64,000 nt of DNA, taken from Ureibacillus aquaedulcis. Its GTDB lineage: Bacteria; Bacillota; Bacilli; Bacillales_A; Planococcaceae. Where the stretch lies: assembly GCF_030418165.1 (NCBI RefSeq), contig NZ_JAUHTQ010000004.1, forward strand, positions 62,001-126,000, in the 5' to 3' direction. The notes under the pieces were generated by a model. The model ran no database searches. It saw nothing but the letters and a program-made list of their open reading frames with translations, and was not told the origin of the DNA. A program made the position numbers and the translations under genes. How positions within the stretch are numbered: the stretch's first letter is position 1; each line of letters begins with the position of its first letter. Below are positions 8,463 to 18,644 of the stretch, piece after piece.

Positions 8463-9924
8463 CGAAAATCAATCACTCATTTTTGAATTATCCAAAGAAG
8501 GTCGTGTAGGCTATAGCTTACCTGAGTTAGATGTACCGGAATTCGATTTAACGGATTTACTGCCGGAAGGTTTTGTACGTGAAGAAGCAGCTGAATTACC
8601 TGAAGTAGCTGAGTTGGATATTATGCGTCATTATACAGCTCTATCTCGTCGCAATCACGGGGTAGATTCAGGGTTCTATCCATTAGGTTCTTGTACAATG
8701 AAGTACAATCCAAAAATCAACGAAAATGTAGCTAGGCTTTCAGGCTTTGCCAATATCCATCCTCTGCAAGATGAAGCAACAGTACAAGGGGCAATGGAAT
8801 TATTATATGAACTTCAAACATCTTTGGTAGAAATTACTGGCATGGATGAAGTGACACTGCAACCAGCAGCAGGAGCTCATGGGGAGTGGACAGCATTAAT
8901 GATGATTCGCGCATTCCATGAAGCAAATGGCGAAGGACACCGCAACAAGGTAATTGTACCGGACTCTGCCCACGGAACGAACCCAGCTTCGGCAACGGTT
9001 GCAGGATTTGAAACAATTACGGTGAAATCAAATGAAGATGGCTTAGTTGATTTGGATGATTTACGTCGAGTTGTCGGAGAAGATACTGCAGCATTGATGC
9101 TTACAAACCCAAATACATTAGGTTTGTTTGAGGAAAACATCCTGGAAATGGCTGAGATCATTCATGGTGTTGGCGGTAAAGTGTACTATGACGGAGCCAA
9201 CTTAAATGCGGTTATGAGTAAAGCACGTCCAGGAGACATGGGGTTTGACTGTGTTCATTTAAATCTTCATAAAACTTTTACAGGTCCGCATGGCGGGGGA
9301 GGTCCAGGTTCAGGTCCTGTGGGTGTGAAAGCAGATTTGATTCCTTTCCTGCCAAAACCAGTTTTGGTTAAAACAGATGATGGATCTTTCCATTTTGACT
9401 ACAACCGTCCGCAATCAATTGGCCGTGTAAAGCCTTATTACGGAAACTTTGGCATCAATGTACGTGCTTATACTTATATCCGTACAATGGGGCCGGATGG
9501 TCTGAAAGCTGTCACTGAATATGCCGTATTAAATGCAAATTATATGATGCGTCGCCTGGAACCATACTTTGACCTGCCATATAACCGTTATTGCAAGCAT
9601 GAATTCGTTCTTTCCGGGCGTCGCCAGAAAAAATTGGGTGTTCGTACGTTGGATATTGCAAAACGTTTATTGGACTTTGGATATCACCCACCAACAATCT
9701 ACTTCCCATTGAATGTTGAAGAGGGAATGATGATCGAGCCGACAGAAACGGAATCAAAGGAAACATTAGACGCATTTATTGATGCAATGATTCAGATTGC
9801 AAATGAAACAGAAGAAAATCCTTCGATCGTTCAAGAAGCGCCACATACAACAGTGATCAGTCGTTTAGATGAAACTCGTGCAGCCCGCACACCGGTTCTT
9901 CGCTATACGAAAGTAGAAGGGTAA
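8455..9924 (+). CDS. gcvPB: Glycine dehydrogenase (decarboxylating) subunit 2
   Basis: A 489-residue subunit carrying the PLP lysine in [20 protein letters not shown]. Other family motifs are [11 protein letters not shown] and [15 protein letters not shown] 8455 is preferred to an upstream in-frame start because it gives a normal family N-terminus ([17 protein letters not shown]) and a short 8-base overlap with gcvPA. The H protein (gcvH) is not in this operon, as is usual in Bacillus. Confidence 0.97.
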   Translation: MHNENQSLIFELSKEGRVGYSLPELDVPEFDLTDLLPEGFVREEAAELPEVAELDIMRHYTALSRRNHGVDSGFYPLGSCTMKYNPKINENVARLSGFANIHPLQDEATVQGAMELLYELQTSLVEITGMDEVTLQPAAGAHGEWTALMMIRAFHEANGEGHRNKVIVPDSAHGTNPASATVAGFETITVKSNEDGLVDLDDLRRVVGEDTAALMLTNPNTLGLFEENILEMAEIIHGVGGKVYYDGANLNAVMSKARPGDMGFDCVHLNLHKTFTGPHGGGGPGSGPVGVKADLIPFLPKPVLVKTDDGSFHFDYNRPQSIGRVKPYYGNFGINVRAYTYIRTMGPDGLKAVTEYAVLNANYMMRRLEPYFDLPYNRYCKHEFVLSGRRQKKLGVRTLDIAKRLLDFGYHPPTIYFPLNVEEGMMIEPTETESKETLDAFIDAMIQIANETEENPSIVQEAPHTTVISRLDETRAARTPVLRYTKVEG

Positions 9925-10280
9925 TACACTTGGGCGTCTCCACGCGGGGCGTCTATTTTTTATTTGAAAATTTCATAAAAAAACATCAACAAATGAATGT
10001 CATAAGAGTTTTTGTTATAACGGAAAAAGGAATGAAATACTATTCCTATATAATAGGAAGAAATTCATAACCTATCATTTTGGGATAGCGTTTTTTTGCG
10101 CTTTCCTATAGATGAACAACTGAAAATATGGCCGGGATAATATAGAATTCGAACCATTTTTAAAGGGACATCTCACAAAACCGAGAAGTCCCTTTTTAGG
10201 TGGAAAGTTTTAAATTAAAATGGTAAGTGAAAGAGATTTAACTCCAGCCTCATAGGTTTGAGTTGTCTCTTCTTAAAGGT
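9925..10280. other. Intergenic region with two terminator-like hairpins
   Basis: No gene is seen in these 356 bases. The weaker hairpin has CTATC (10072-10076) pairing with GATAG (10084-10088) before a T-run. The stronger one has GGGAC..TCTC (10165-10174) pairing with GAGA..GTCCC (10183-10192) followed by TTTTT. Both are oriented to end rightward transcription from gcvPB. The stretch before them is AT-rich and featureless. Confidence 0.6.
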
Positions 10281-10691
10281 TTATGCTTTTGATTTTACTT
10301 TACCTGTCCAAGTTTTGAATCCACCTTGCAATTGGTATACCTGGTTATAGCCTTTTTTCTTTAGGAAAAGTGCAGTACGTGCACTACGGCCTGCATTTTG
10401 GCAATATAGGTAGACTGGTAAATCAGGGCGGATTTCTTTGTAGCGTTGGCGAAGCTGTGTTGAAGGGATATTACGTGCACCTAGAATATGTCCCGCTTCA
10501 AATTCTTTTACTTCGCGCACATCAATCAGTTGTGATTTTCGATAGCCTTGGATAAACTCATCCTGAGTTAAGTTTGTCACTGCCTTTTTCAGACGCAGTG
10601 TATTTACTAGAACGTATACGATGATAAGACCTAGTATGATAGCAATTGTATAAAGTACAGCCACTGCAATATTTCTCCTTTCTTTCTTCAT
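10281..10691 (-). CDS. yqhL: Membrane-anchored rhodanese-like protein YqhL
   Basis: A 136-residue protein with one N-terminal membrane helix (about residues 8-32) and a rhodanese domain (about 45-132). The domain contains QLIDVREVKEFEAGHI and an active-site loop CQNAGRSA with Cys at about 97, so sulfur transfer is plausible. The gene is divergent from lipM with an 80-bp gap, as yqhL and yqhM are in B. subtilis. Substrate unknown. Confidence 0.85.
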   Translation of the reverse strand: MKKERRNIAVAVLYTIAIILGLIIVYVLVNTLRLKKAVTNLTQDEFIQGYRKSQLIDVREVKEFEAGHILGARNIPSTQLRQRYKEIRPDLPVYLYCQNAGRSARTALFLKKKGYNQVYQLQGGFKTWTGKVKSKA

Positions 10692-10771
10692 ATTCCATTA
10701 TAAAAGAGAAAGTGGCGTTCGTCCAATCAGTTTGTTAAAATGATATTTAGTGCGTCTTAGGAGATGATGAA

Positions 10772-11605
10772 ATGAAAGCAAAATGGTATTTTATAAATTC
10801 AGGACCATGTAGTCCCTCGTACAATATGGCTCTAGATGAAGCGTTGCTCGATCTACATAGTAAAGGAGAAATTCCTCCAGTAATACGCTTTTATGAATGG
10901 AATCCAGCTACTCTATCCATCGGTTATTTTCAAAGTGCAGAAAAAGACATAGACCTAGAAGTCTTGCGAGAACAAAAATTGGGATTTGTCAGACGCCCAA
11001 CTGGTGGACGGGCAGTGTTGCATGAGAGTGAATTAACTTACAGTATCATCGTGACTGAGCAATACCCCGATATGCCTCCAAGTGTCACAGAAGCTTATCG
11101 GGTGCTAAGTGAAGGGTTGCTTCTAGGCTTTCAAAAATTAGGTTTGGATGCGTATTTTAGTATTCCTGATACAGAGGAAAAGCAAGCAGATTTAAAGAAA
11201 CCGAAAAGTGCTGTGTGCTTTGATGCACCGAGCTGGTATGAATTAGTGGTTGAAGGGAAAAAAGTAGCGGGAAGTGCCCAAACGCGCCAAAAGGGTGTTA
11301 TTTTACAGCATGGAGCGATTTTGCTGGATTTGGATGAAGAGAAACTGCTCTCTGTATTTAAATTTCCATCCCCTGAAGCAAAAGAAAGAATGCGTCAGAA
11401 GCTACCGGAAAAGGCTGTTGCCATAAATGGATTAACAGATAAGGAAATTACGATCCCGCAATGCATCACGGCTTTCAAAGAAGGTTTTGAAGAAGCATTG
11501 GAGATCGATTTAGTTCCGTATCAACTAACTGAGGAACAATTACAATATGTTAAAACGCTTGAAGAAACAAAATATTTAAATGATGAATGGAATTTTAGAA
11601 AATAA
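10772..11605 (+). CDS. lipM: Octanoyltransferase LipM
   Basis: A 277-residue enzyme of the biotin/lipoate ligase fold that moves octanoyl from acyl carrier protein to GcvH in lipoate synthesis. It has [19 protein letters not shown] (about 74-92), the catalytic Cys149 in [13 protein letters not shown], and the conserved Lys in [10 protein letters not shown]. Lipoyl groups are needed by the gcv complex just upstream and by the bkd complex at the far end of the window. Confidence 0.93.
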   Translation: MKAKWYFINSGPCSPSYNMALDEALLDLHSKGEIPPVIRFYEWNPATLSIGYFQSAEKDIDLEVLREQKLGFVRRPTGGRAVLHESELTYSIIVTEQYPDMPPSVTEAYRVLSEGLLLGFQKLGLDAYFSIPDTEEKQADLKKPKSAVCFDAPSWYELVVEGKKVAGSAQTRQKGVILQHGAILLDLDEEKLLSVFKFPSPEAKERMRQKLPEKAVAINGLTDKEITIPQCITAFKEGFEEALEIDLVPYQLTEEQLQYVKTLEETKYLNDEWNFRK

Positions 11606-11625
11606 GAAAATACATTTCTGTTGGC

Positions 11626-11659
11626 AAAAAGGCAATCCCGTGAAGGAAATTGCCTTTTT
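11626..11659. terminator. Bidirectional terminator between lipM and the TSUP gene
   Basis: AAAAAGGCAAT at 11626-11636 pairs with ATTGCCTTTTT at 11649-11659. The A-run and T-run allow termination on both strands, which suits the convergent genes on either side. Confidence 0.85.
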
Positions 11660-11662
11660 CCT

Positions 11663-12427
11663 TTAAGCGAACCAGTAATCATAGATGTTTTTAATAATTA
11701 ATATGACAGTGATAATGATAAACAACATTCTAACGAAGCTGGTTCCTTTACTAAGTGCAAATTTTGTCCCAAAGAAAGCACCGGCAATCATCGATATCCC
11801 CATAATTAAGCCGTAAAGGAAAACTACTTCACCCAAAATCAAGAACATGATAAGTGCGGCAATATTACTAACAAAATTTATCAGTTTTGCATTGCCGGCA
11901 GCTTGTAAAAAATCAAAGCCTGCGATTAAGAAGACGAACATCATAAAGGACCCGGCACCTGGTCCGAAAAACCCGTCATAGAATCCTAGTAATACAATGC
12001 TGGCAACAAAGAGTGTACCGCGCTTCCAATCTAGTGGCTTTCTCTCTTCCGACTGTCCCCAGTTCTTTTTTATCAGCGTATAAATTAATACAGCTATTAA
12101 CATGACAATAATTAAAGGCCTCAATAACTCGGAATCCATTAAATGGACGGTCCAGGCCCCTAACATTGAAAAGATGAAAACGAAAGGCAAAATAGGGCCA
12201 AGCAGCTTGACATCAATTTTACCTGCCTTAAAAAACGTTAAAGAGCTTGTCAGGTTCCCCATGGATGCTGCTAACTTATTTGTAGCAATGGCAGCCGATG
12301 GGGGAAGACCTACCGATAGTAGGGCGGGAAGCGTGATTAATCCGCCGCCTCCAACAGTAGCATTTACAAAAGCGCCGACAAAACCAAAAAAGATAATGAT
12401 CATAACTTTCACTAAATCTAGTTCCAT
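11663..12427 (-). CDS. TSUP family (TauE/SafE) membrane transporter
   Basis: A 254-residue polytopic membrane protein with about eight hydrophobic segments. The signature GAFVNATVGGGGLITLPALL lies near the N-terminus and a second-half repeat is GFYDGFFGPGAGSFMMF. These are hallmarks of the sulfite/sulfonate exporter-like family. The transported anion cannot be told from sequence. Confidence 0.85.
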   Translation of the reverse strand: MELDLVKVMIIIFFGFVGAFVNATVGGGGLITLPALLSVGLPPSAAIATNKLAASMGNLTSSLTFFKAGKIDVKLLGPILPFVFIFSMLGAWTVHLMDSELLRPLIIVMLIAVLIYTLIKKNWGQSEERKPLDWKRGTLFVASIVLLGFYDGFFGPGAGSFMMFVFLIAGFDFLQAAGNAKLINFVSNIAALIMFLILGEVVFLYGLIMGISMIAGAFFGTKFALSKGTSFVRMLFIIITVILIIKNIYDYWFA

Positions 12428-12521
12428 TTATGCGTGACCCCTAAACAATTACTGTAATGTGGTAATCTTATCGAACTTGTAGGAAATTGTAAATGGTTCT
12501 TTCTGAAATCGGGGCAACAAT

Positions 12522-12553
12522 AAAAACGCATTTGGTATTTCACCAAATGCGTT
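12522..12553 (-). terminator. Terminator of yqhQ
   Basis: A perfect stem, AACGCATTTGGT (12525-12536) with ACCAAATGCGTT (12542-12553), lies just past the yqhQ stop. On the minus strand it is followed by TTTTTATTG, so it terminates yqhQ. Confidence 0.85.
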
Positions 12554-12557
12554 CATG

Positions 12558-13514
12558 TTAGTCGTGATGTAATTTCATCCCGATTTCAGGATTCTTTTCA
12601 ACTTCGTGCAATTTCTTGAATGAAGCGATTGCTACCTCAACCATTTCATCTTTCGGTTCTTTTGTAGTCAATAATTGGAGCCATAAACCTGGGTAGCCCA
12701 AGTATTTTAATACAGGAATGTTCCTAAGTGAATTTGTTGCTTGCAAGACTTCAAATGAGATTCCAAGTACTACTGGAATTAACAGAATTCGAATGACGAT
12801 ACGCAGCCACAAAGGATCGGTAGGGAAAAAGAAATAAATAAACATTCCGATCACTACTGTGAATAATATAAAGCTAGAACCACATCTGTAATGCAATCTC
12901 GATTGCTTTTGAACATTTTGCACTGTTATATCCAAACCGGCTTCATAACAATTAATGACTTTATGCTCTGCACCATGATATTGAAATACACGTTTAATAA
13001 GTGGGGTCATTGATATAACATATAAATAACTTAGAAGTAAGATTAGTTTAAAGAAAGTTTCCAAAAATATTTGCTCAAATTTCCCTGATATCCAGGGCGA
13101 AAATAATTCAGCCATAAACACCGGCACCAAGGTAAAGACAAATTTACCGAATAGGAAGGAGATGACCCCGACAACAGCTACACCTAAAATCATTTGAAGC
13201 TTGGACGTTTCTTCTGTATTTTCTTCTTCTGTACCAGGATCTACTTCATAGCGTTCGCTTGAAAATTGCAGATGTTTTGCTCCAAGTCCGGAAGACTCGA
13301 TTAATGCAATAACTCCTCGTAGAAAAGGAACTTTTTTCAGTTTTTGAAAAATAGGTTTTTTCGGTTTTTTTGCATAATAGTATTCAATTGAATCATCGTT
13401 TCTGCGAACTGCTGTTACGGTATGATCCTTCCCTCCGAACATGACGCCTTCCAGAAGTGCTTGTCCGCCGTATACAGGTGCTTCATTACCCAAGGTTCTA
13501 CACCACTCTCTCAA
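12558..13514 (-). CDS. yqhQ: DUF1385 membrane protein YqhQ
   Basis: A 318-residue protein of unknown function with the DUF1385 signature VYGGQALLEGVMFGG near the start, several membrane helices, and the central motif YHGAEHKVINCYEAG followed by HYRCGSSF. The His and Cys positions suggest a metal site, but no activity is assigned to the family. The start is uncertain: an in-frame TTG at 13493 has a GTGGTG stretch upstream and gives a more usual short N-terminus. Gene order (yqhQ divergent from yqhR) matches B. subtilis. Confidence 0.85.
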   Translation of the reverse strand: MREWCRTLGNEAPVYGGQALLEGVMFGGKDHTVTAVRRNDDSIEYYYAKKPKKPIFQKLKKVPFLRGVIALIESSGLGAKHLQFSSERYEVDPGTEEENTEETSKLQMILGVAVVGVISFLFGKFVFTLVPVFMAELFSPWISGKFEQIFLETFFKLILLLSYLYVISMTPLIKRVFQYHGAEHKVINCYEAGLDITVQNVQKQSRLHYRCGSSFILFTVVIGMFIYFFFPTDPLWLRIVIRILLIPVVLGISFEVLQATNSLRNIPVLKYLGYPGLWLQLLTTKEPKDEMVEVAIASFKKLHEVEKNPEIGMKLHHD

Positions 13515-13624
13515 AATATAAAACTTATAGCTAATCTATTGTACTAAAATTTTGTCAAAACCTCTACGTTTACGCATACGAATTTTAAATATTGGCGAAA
13601 CTTACGAAAAAAGAGGTGTTCTTC

Positions 13625-14077
13625 GTGATTTATATGGCTGTAATTACAAGCTTATTTGCTTCTATTTTTCTAACGATCAGTTTAAAGCTCTTATCCCTAT
13701 TTCATTTCATTAAATGGAGCCCGGTAGGTTATGCAAAGAGGTTAAATATTCTGGAATCCAGTCACTGGACAGTAAAATGGCTATTTTTATTGATCGCTAT
13801 TTTTTTAATAACCCTGCTTCTTTATTTTGCAATGCAGTTTGTGGAGATGGTTCCTAGTTTTCTAACTTCGCTTATTATTGGTTCCATCTTGGCCCTTATA
13901 TGTGAGTGGATTATCTTTGATTTGCCTGCTGAACTTTCATCATTTAAAAAACTGTCTATTCCATTTATGGTTACCCTCGTCATTACTGCCAGGTTTGTTT
14001 TTGAAACAGCCGTATTCCACTATCGGGCACATAGTGGACGAAATAGGTTGCCGTATAAAGACTCTGTGGTAAAATAA
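13625..14077 (+). CDS. yqhR: YqhR-like membrane protein
   Basis: A small integral membrane protein of about 150 residues with four hydrophobic segments, in the yqhR position. GTG 13625 is chosen because AAAGAGGTG lies six bases upstream; an in-frame TTG at 13592 would place that ribosome site inside the gene. No function is known. Confidence 0.7.
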   Translation: MIYMAVITSLFASIFLTISLKLLSLFHFIKWSPVGYAKRLNILESSHWTVKWLFLLIAIFLITLLLYFAMQFVEMVPSFLTSLIIGSILALICEWIIFDLPAELSSFKKLSIPFMVTLVITARFVFETAVFHYRAHSGRNRLPYKDSVVK

Positions 14078-14112
14078 AAGTGGTAATTTCCGTTAATAGA
14101 GGAGAAATGTTG

Positions 14113-14541
14113 ATGAAGGTTTTAGTGCTGAATGGACCGAATTTAAATCGTCTTGGCAAACGCGAGCCCGAAATTTATGGAAGTGAAACTTTGGAAGATG
14201 TAAAAGAGAAATGTATCAACCTGGCATCACAATTTAATGCTGTAATAGATTTTAAACAGTCCAATCATGAAGGGGTACTGATTGATTGGATTCACGAAGC
14301 AGAAGATACGGATGTTGAAGCAATTGTCTTTAACCCTGGCGCATACACACATACAAGTATTGCGCTAAGGGATGCAATTGCTGCTGTAAATGTGCCTGTC
14401 ATTGAAGTGCATATTTCTAACATACATAAAAGAGAATCGTTTCGTCACGAATCAAAGTTAGCAGCAGAATGTGTTGGTCAAATAAGTGGTCTTGGAACTT
14501 TTGGCTATGAACTAGCTCTTAGGAAGTTCTTGGAACAATGA
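14113..14541 (+). CDS. aroQ: 3-dehydroquinate dehydratase, type II
   Basis: A 142-residue enzyme converting 3-dehydroquinate to 3-dehydroshikimate. The catalytic Tyr is in EIYGSETL (about Tyr22), the proton-donor His in [13 protein letters not shown] (about 100), and the substrate loop is [14 protein letters not shown] 14113 is favoured over 14080 and 14107 because GGAG at 14101 gives eight-base spacing and because the protein then starts with the family pattern [12 protein letters not shown]. Confidence 0.95.
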   Translation: MKVLVLNGPNLNRLGKREPEIYGSETLEDVKEKCINLASQFNAVIDFKQSNHEGVLIDWIHEAEDTDVEAIVFNPGAYTHTSIALRDAIAAVNVPVIEVHISNIHKRESFRHESKLAAECVGQISGLGTFGYELALRKFLEQ

Positions 14542-14556
14542 ATGGGGGAACTTTGA

Positions 14557-15618
14557 ATGATTAAATTAGAAAAACTGCGTGAAGCGCTAGTTGAACAAAA
14601 TGTTGATGGGTTACTGATTACAAACGGTTATAACCGCCGTTATATGACCGGATTCACGGGTTCGGCAGGTGTTGCTGTCGTATCCAAGGATGATGCAGTA
14701 TTCATTACGGATTTCCGATACACTGAACAGGCCAGCAAACAAATACAAGACTTCCGTATTGTTCAACATGAAGGGACAATTTTTCAAGAAGTAGCAGATG
14801 CGATTGAAAAAATGGGTATCAAAACATTAGGGTTTGAGAAAGATACGTTGACTTACTCAATGTATGAGACTTATAAATCGCTTATATCAGCTGAATTAGT
14901 ACCGGTTTCTGGGTTAATTGAAAAAATTCGCTTGATAAAGACTGAACAAGAGATTAATATTATTAAGGTTGCATGTGAGATTGCAGATAATGCTTTTTCG
15001 CATATTCTAGAATTTATTAAGCCAGGTTTGACTGAGCTTGAAGTTTCGAATGAATTGGAATTTTTCATGCGTAAACATGGCGCAACTGCCTCCTCTTTCG
15101 ACACGATCGTAGCAAGTGGAGTGCGCAGTGCATTGCCGCACGGTGTTGCTACAGACAAAGTGATTGAAAAAGGTGATTTCGTTACACTTGATTTCGGTGC
15201 TTTATATAATGGTTATATTTCAGATATTACTCGAACAATTGCAGTTGGACAGCCTTCCGAAAAGCTTGTTGAAATGTACAATACAGTGCTGGAATCACAG
15301 TTGCTTGCATTGGAAAAAGTAGGTCCAGGCATGACTGGGGTTCAAGCCGACAGCATTGCACGCGATTACTTATCATCTAAAGGATATGGTGAAGCCTTCG
15401 GACATTCAACAGGACATGGAATCGGTCTGGAAGTACATGAGGGTCCTGCACTTTCATCAAGATCCAGCTCGGTACTGGAACCGAACATGGTTGTGACAAT
15501 TGAACCAGGTATATATTTGCCGGGAATTGGCGGAGTTCGTATTGAAGACGATATTTTAATCACAGAAACAGGTAATGAAAAATTAACCCATTCTACTAAA
15601 GAATTAATTATTTTATAA
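14557..15618 (+). CDS. yqhT: Xaa-Pro aminopeptidase family protein (YqhT)
   Basis: A 353-residue M24 metallopeptidase with a creatinase-like N-terminal domain (1-125) and a pita-bread catalytic domain. Metal ligands are visible in TLDFGALYNGYISDITRT (two Asp), GHSTGHGIGLEVHEGP (His), TIEPGIYLPG (Glu) and VRIEDDILIT (Glu). It probably removes N-terminal residues before proline in the cytoplasm. It sits 15 bases after aroQ and 15 before efp, so the three likely form an operon. Confidence 0.92.
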   Translation: MIKLEKLREALVEQNVDGLLITNGYNRRYMTGFTGSAGVAVVSKDDAVFITDFRYTEQASKQIQDFRIVQHEGTIFQEVADAIEKMGIKTLGFEKDTLTYSMYETYKSLISAELVPVSGLIEKIRLIKTEQEINIIKVACEIADNAFSHILEFIKPGLTELEVSNELEFFMRKHGATASSFDTIVASGVRSALPHGVATDKVIEKGDFVTLDFGALYNGYISDITRTIAVGQPSEKLVEMYNTVLESQLLALEKVGPGMTGVQADSIARDYLSSKGYGEAFGHSTGHGIGLEVHEGPALSSRSSSVLEPNMVVTIEPGIYLPGIGGVRIEDDILITETGNEKLTHSTKELIIL

Positions 15619-15633
15619 TGGAGGATTACAACT

Positions 15634-16191
15634 ATGATCTCAGTTAATGATTTCCGTACAGGCCTTACAGTTGAAATTGATGGCCAATTATACCGCGTAT
15701 TGGATTTCCAACACGTTAAACCAGGGAAAGGTGCAGCATTCGTTCGTTCGAAATTGCGTAACCTGCGAAATGGCAACGTAACGGAAAAAACTTTCCGTGC
15801 CGGTGAAAAAGTAGAGAAAGCACAAATCGACAACCGCAAAATGCAATACCTATATGCACAAGGTGATTCCCACGTATTCATGGATATGGAATCATATGAG
15901 CAAACTGAGCTTGCAGGTGCACAAATTGAAGAAGAGTTAAAATACCTTCTTGAAAATATGGAAGTTCACATTCAATCTTACCAAGGTGAAATGTTGGGTG
16001 TTGAGTTACCGAATACAGTTGTTCTTGAAGTTGCAGAAACTGAACCAGGCATCAAAGGTGATACGGCTTCAGGCGGAACAAAGCCGGCTAAAATGCAAAC
16101 TGGTTTAATGGTAAACGTACCATTCTTCGTCAATGAAGGCGATAAATTAATCATCAACACTACTGATGGATCATATGTTTCACGCGCTTAA
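15634..16191 (+). CDS. efp: Translation elongation factor P
   Basis: A 185-residue factor that relieves ribosome stalling at polyproline. It has the three-domain EF-P layout. Lys32 at the tip of [10 protein letters not shown] is the residue modified in relatives, and the C-terminal signature [19 protein letters not shown] is intact. Its proximity to a proline-specific peptidase gene is conserved in Bacillus. Confidence 0.97.
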   Translation: MISVNDFRTGLTVEIDGQLYRVLDFQHVKPGKGAAFVRSKLRNLRNGNVTEKTFRAGEKVEKAQIDNRKMQYLYAQGDSHVFMDMESYEQTELAGAQIEEELKYLLENMEVHIQSYQGEMLGVELPNTVVLEVAETEPGIKGDTASGGTKPAKMQTGLMVNVPFFVNEGDKLIINTTDGSYVSRA

Positions 16192-16213
16192 TCAGGAAAC
16201 GGTTTGATACTTT

Positions 16214-16257
16214 AGAGTGCAGACAAAGTCAAGTTGGCTTTGTTTGCACTCTTTTTT
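16214..16257 (+). terminator. Terminator after efp
   Basis: AGAGTGCAGACAAAG (16214-16228) pairs with CTTTGTTTGCACTCT (16238-16252), followed by a T-run. It separates efp from the sporulation operon. Confidence 0.9.
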
Positions 16258-16304
16258 ATTTTGGAGCTGATAATTACCTTAATTTGATAATAAAGTTATA
16301 AAAA

Positions 16305-16331
16305 GTCATCTTTCTATCAGATGATTTTTTT
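16305..16331 (+). terminator. Second terminator upstream of spoIIIAC
   Basis: GTCATCT (16305-16311) pairs with AGATGAT (16319-16325), followed by seven T residues. Only 64 bases then remain before spoIIIAC, so the operon promoter should lie in 16332-16390. A CATATATT at 16364 could be a sigma-E-like -10, but no convincing -35 is seen. Confidence 0.6.
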
Positions 16332-16395
16332 CTTTGGTTCAAGGTCTATTTTTTTGAACAAGCTCATATATTGCCTTACACAAGGAGGCGTCGTG

Positions 16396-16602
16396 ATGGA
16401 GTTACAGGACGTTTTGCGAGTAGCTGGAGTAGGGCTCATTATTGCTTTGCTTCATGTTTTCTTCGAGCAAATCGGCAAAAAGGAATTCTCTTTCTTTATA
16501 TTTTTTATCGCATATTTGTACATCACTGCAGAACTAATACGATTTTTACGGCTTTTCTTTGGCGATATTCTTACATTCTTCCAATGGCTTAATTTAAATT
16601 AG
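16396..16602 (+). CDS. spoIIIAC: Stage III sporulation protein AC
   Basis: A 68-residue protein with two membrane helices and the family pattern VAGVGLIIALLHVFFEQIGKKEFSFF. It is part of the SpoIIIA-SpoIIQ channel complex in the mother-cell membrane facing the forespore. ATG 16396 has AAGGAGG seven bases upstream, and the length equals that known in B. subtilis. It is the first spoIIIA gene here; AA and AB are absent upstream. Confidence 0.88.
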   Translation: MELQDVLRVAGVGLIIALLHVFFEQIGKKEFSFFIFFIAYLYITAELIRFLRLFFGDILTFFQWLNLN

Positions 16603-16611
16603 GGTTCATCT

Positions 16612-16989
16612 ATGACATTTTTAATTTACGCCGTAATCCTGATGATTCTTCTACTATTTATTAGAGAAACAATCAACAAACTACACGGAATAATTGTCGT
16701 CATCTTTTTTTTCGTCCTATTATATTTCTTGCTGTCGATGCTCACTATTCCTTTTTTAGAGCAGCTCCTTTCATATGTTCAATCAGTGCCCTATGTACCT
16801 CAACTTGTGTACTCTGCACTTTTCTATCAGCTAGGTTTGTTCTTTCAATCAATGTTTGAGGAAGAGGATTATGAAACATTCGGCGAACTTGTTATGTTCT
16901 CAATTCGTATCGTGCTGTTATTTTATTGGACTAGTGAACTAGGAAAAATACTGTCGGATTTATCGTCAATTTTAGAAAAGCTTCAGTAA
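16612..16989 (+). CDS. spoIIIAD: Stage III sporulation protein AD
   Basis: A 125-residue membrane protein with about four hydrophobic segments, in the AD position nine bases after spoIIIAC. It is expected in the membrane platform of the SpoIIIA complex. Identification combines synteny, length and topology; the sequence is more diverged than AC. Confidence 0.78.
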   Translation: MTFLIYAVILMILLLFIRETINKLHGIIVVIFFFVLLYFLLSMLTIPFLEQLLSYVQSVPYVPQLVYSALFYQLGLFFQSMFEEEDYETFGELVMFSIRIVLLFYWTSELGKILSDLSSILEKLQ

Positions 16990-17003
16990 GGGGCTCTGCG
17001 CCA

Positions 17004-17915
17004 ATGCATGAAATACTCAATATCTTTATAGGTCCATTGAAGATTGCTGGACAATCCATCATCCTGATCTTGACCTATACCATCATGTTTTTAATCGTTG
17101 AAGCATTTGTACCCAAATTCAAAAAATGGGCAGATGCATTATTTGTGATTATTCTCGTTTTAACACTAGGACAAACCGTCATGGATGCTTTCTCCTTGAT
17201 GGGGGATTTAGTCAATGTTGCTTCTGATTTCTTTTTAGCGCTTACACCAATTTTAACTTCCCTTTTAGTTGTCTTAAATGCAGTGTTTTCTTTTATTGCT
17301 TGGAGCCCGGTTATTCTTTTTATTTTCGAGATGCTGATTTTGCTTTGTAAAAAAGTCTTGATTCCGGCCATTACGGTGGCATTGATACTTGATTTTTGTA
17401 CAAGGTTTATTCAAGATATTTCATTTTCAAAGGCCTCAGAATTGATACGGGGAACAGTGATGACCTTGATTACTGCATCCCTGATAGCGATGGTCACCGT
17501 ACTTTCTTTTACCGGTGTGGCTTTCTTCACAATTGACCAAGCCATCGCAAGCCCGATCAAGAAGGTTATCGAACAAACGGTTCCCATAGTTGGATCACTG
17601 ATTGTTGAAGGGTTTTCTATTTTCCACAAATACCAATCGACTGCCACAACAGTAGTCGGCTTTGGAGCTATGACTGCTTTTTGGGGAGCGTCCTTCTATC
17701 CTGCCGGTAGGCTGCTTATTCATGCCTTGACATTTAAATTTATTGCCGCGATAGTTGAACCCTTTACTGGAAGTACGATAAGTGGATTGCTGGATGATGT
17801 AGGGAAGTCGTTATTGCTGCTTTGTGCAGTTGCCATTTTGCTGGGAATTGCCTTTGTCTTTATCTGGTTGATATTAATGGTAATTATGCAATTAGGGGTG
17901 GGGAAAAGCTTTTGA
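17004..17915 (+). CDS. spoIIIAE: Stage III sporulation protein AE
   Basis: A 303-residue polytopic membrane protein with six to seven helices. It includes LDFCTRFIQDISFSKASELI and FGAMTAFWGASFYPAGRLLI, which fit the SpoIIIAE membrane domain. It lacks the N-terminal signal and extracytoplasmic segment that make the B. subtilis protein about 100 residues longer. It follows spoIIIAD by 14 bases. Confidence 0.82.
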   Translation: MHEILNIFIGPLKIAGQSIILILTYTIMFLIVEAFVPKFKKWADALFVIILVLTLGQTVMDAFSLMGDLVNVASDFFLALTPILTSLLVVLNAVFSFIAWSPVILFIFEMLILLCKKVLIPAITVALILDFCTRFIQDISFSKASELIRGTVMTLITASLIAMVTVLSFTGVAFFTIDQAIASPIKKVIEQTVPIVGSLIVEGFSIFHKYQSTATTVVGFGAMTAFWGASFYPAGRLLIHALTFKFIAAIVEPFTGSTISGLLDDVGKSLLLLCAVAILLGIAFVFIWLILMVIMQLGVGKSF

Positions 17916-18049
17916 TCAAACTAATCGCAATTATTTTAATAGGAAAATGCTTACTACTTCTGGCAGATGAAAAAGACATCCTGGTCTATGTAAAACTAGC
18001 AACCTTATTAATTTTTTTAACAACAGTATTAGATTTTCTGAAACTCTAA
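17912..18049 (+). CDS. Small membrane protein in the spoIIIAF position
   Basis: A 45-residue hydrophobic peptide starting at TTG 17912 (LIKLIAIILIGKCLLLLADE) and overlapping the end of spoIIIAE by four bases. It has two short hydrophobic stretches. SpoIIIAF should lie here, but the roughly 200-residue protein with its soluble ring-building domain is absent. This could be the membrane stub of a reduced AF or an unrelated small protein. GGGGTGGGG lies about ten bases upstream of the start. Confidence 0.45.
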   Translation: MIKLIAIILIGKCLLLLADEKDILVYVKLATLLIFLTTVLDFLKL

Positions 18050-18230
18050 AGCATAGAGTTGGGACTAGCTTCATACAATGTGTTGAAACAGTAAACTTTG
18101 TTCAGTAAGGCTGTAATCAGCTAGAAGCTTTCATTCACGTATAAAGAAATTAAGATGCCGAACAAAGTAAAGGCCCATCGGCAAATGCCGGGGCGGATTT
18201 GATAGAAGGGGGGCGCCAAGAAAACGTGAG

Positions 18231-18644
18231 GTGGAAAATAAATGGAAAAAACAAAAATTAATCTTTATTCCGATTGCCGTATTGGTGTTCATTGCGTACA
18301 TTTCTGTTACGTGGAATGAGTCAAACGAAGAGCAATATCAATCGTCAACAGAAGAAAGCAGACTTGAACAAGTACTTGGTCAGATTCAAGGTGTTGGACA
18401 AGTAAAGGTATATTTCCATTATGAGAACCAGAATCCTAATGAAGATGACTCGGACAACCTGCTGAATGGCTATTTAAGTTCAAGTGAAGGGTCAAAATAT
18501 GTATCAGGATTGCTCGTTGTATCGGAAGGGGCGTCTAACCCGGCTATAAAAAAGCAACTTTTAGAAACAATTAGTAGAGTCATGCAAATGCCTACTCACA
18601 GAATCATGATTGTACCTATGGAGAACAAAGGAGATGAACAATGA
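18231..18644 (+). CDS. spoIIIAG: Stage III sporulation protein AG, short form
   Basis: A 137-residue protein with a single N-terminal membrane helix (about 9-27) and a soluble domain containing the AG family pattern RLEQVLGQIQGVGQVKVYFH and a C-terminal RVMQMPTHRIMIVPM. In B. subtilis AG forms a 30-fold ring and is about 90 residues longer. The GTG start has GTGAGG just upstream. Its neighbours fix the identity. Confidence 0.8.
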   Translation: MENKWKKQKLIFIPIAVLVFIAYISVTWNESNEEQYQSSTEESRLEQVLGQIQGVGQVKVYFHYENQNPNEDDSDNLLNGYLSSSEGSKYVSGLLVVSEGASNPAIKKQLLETISRVMQMPTHRIMIVPMENKGDEQ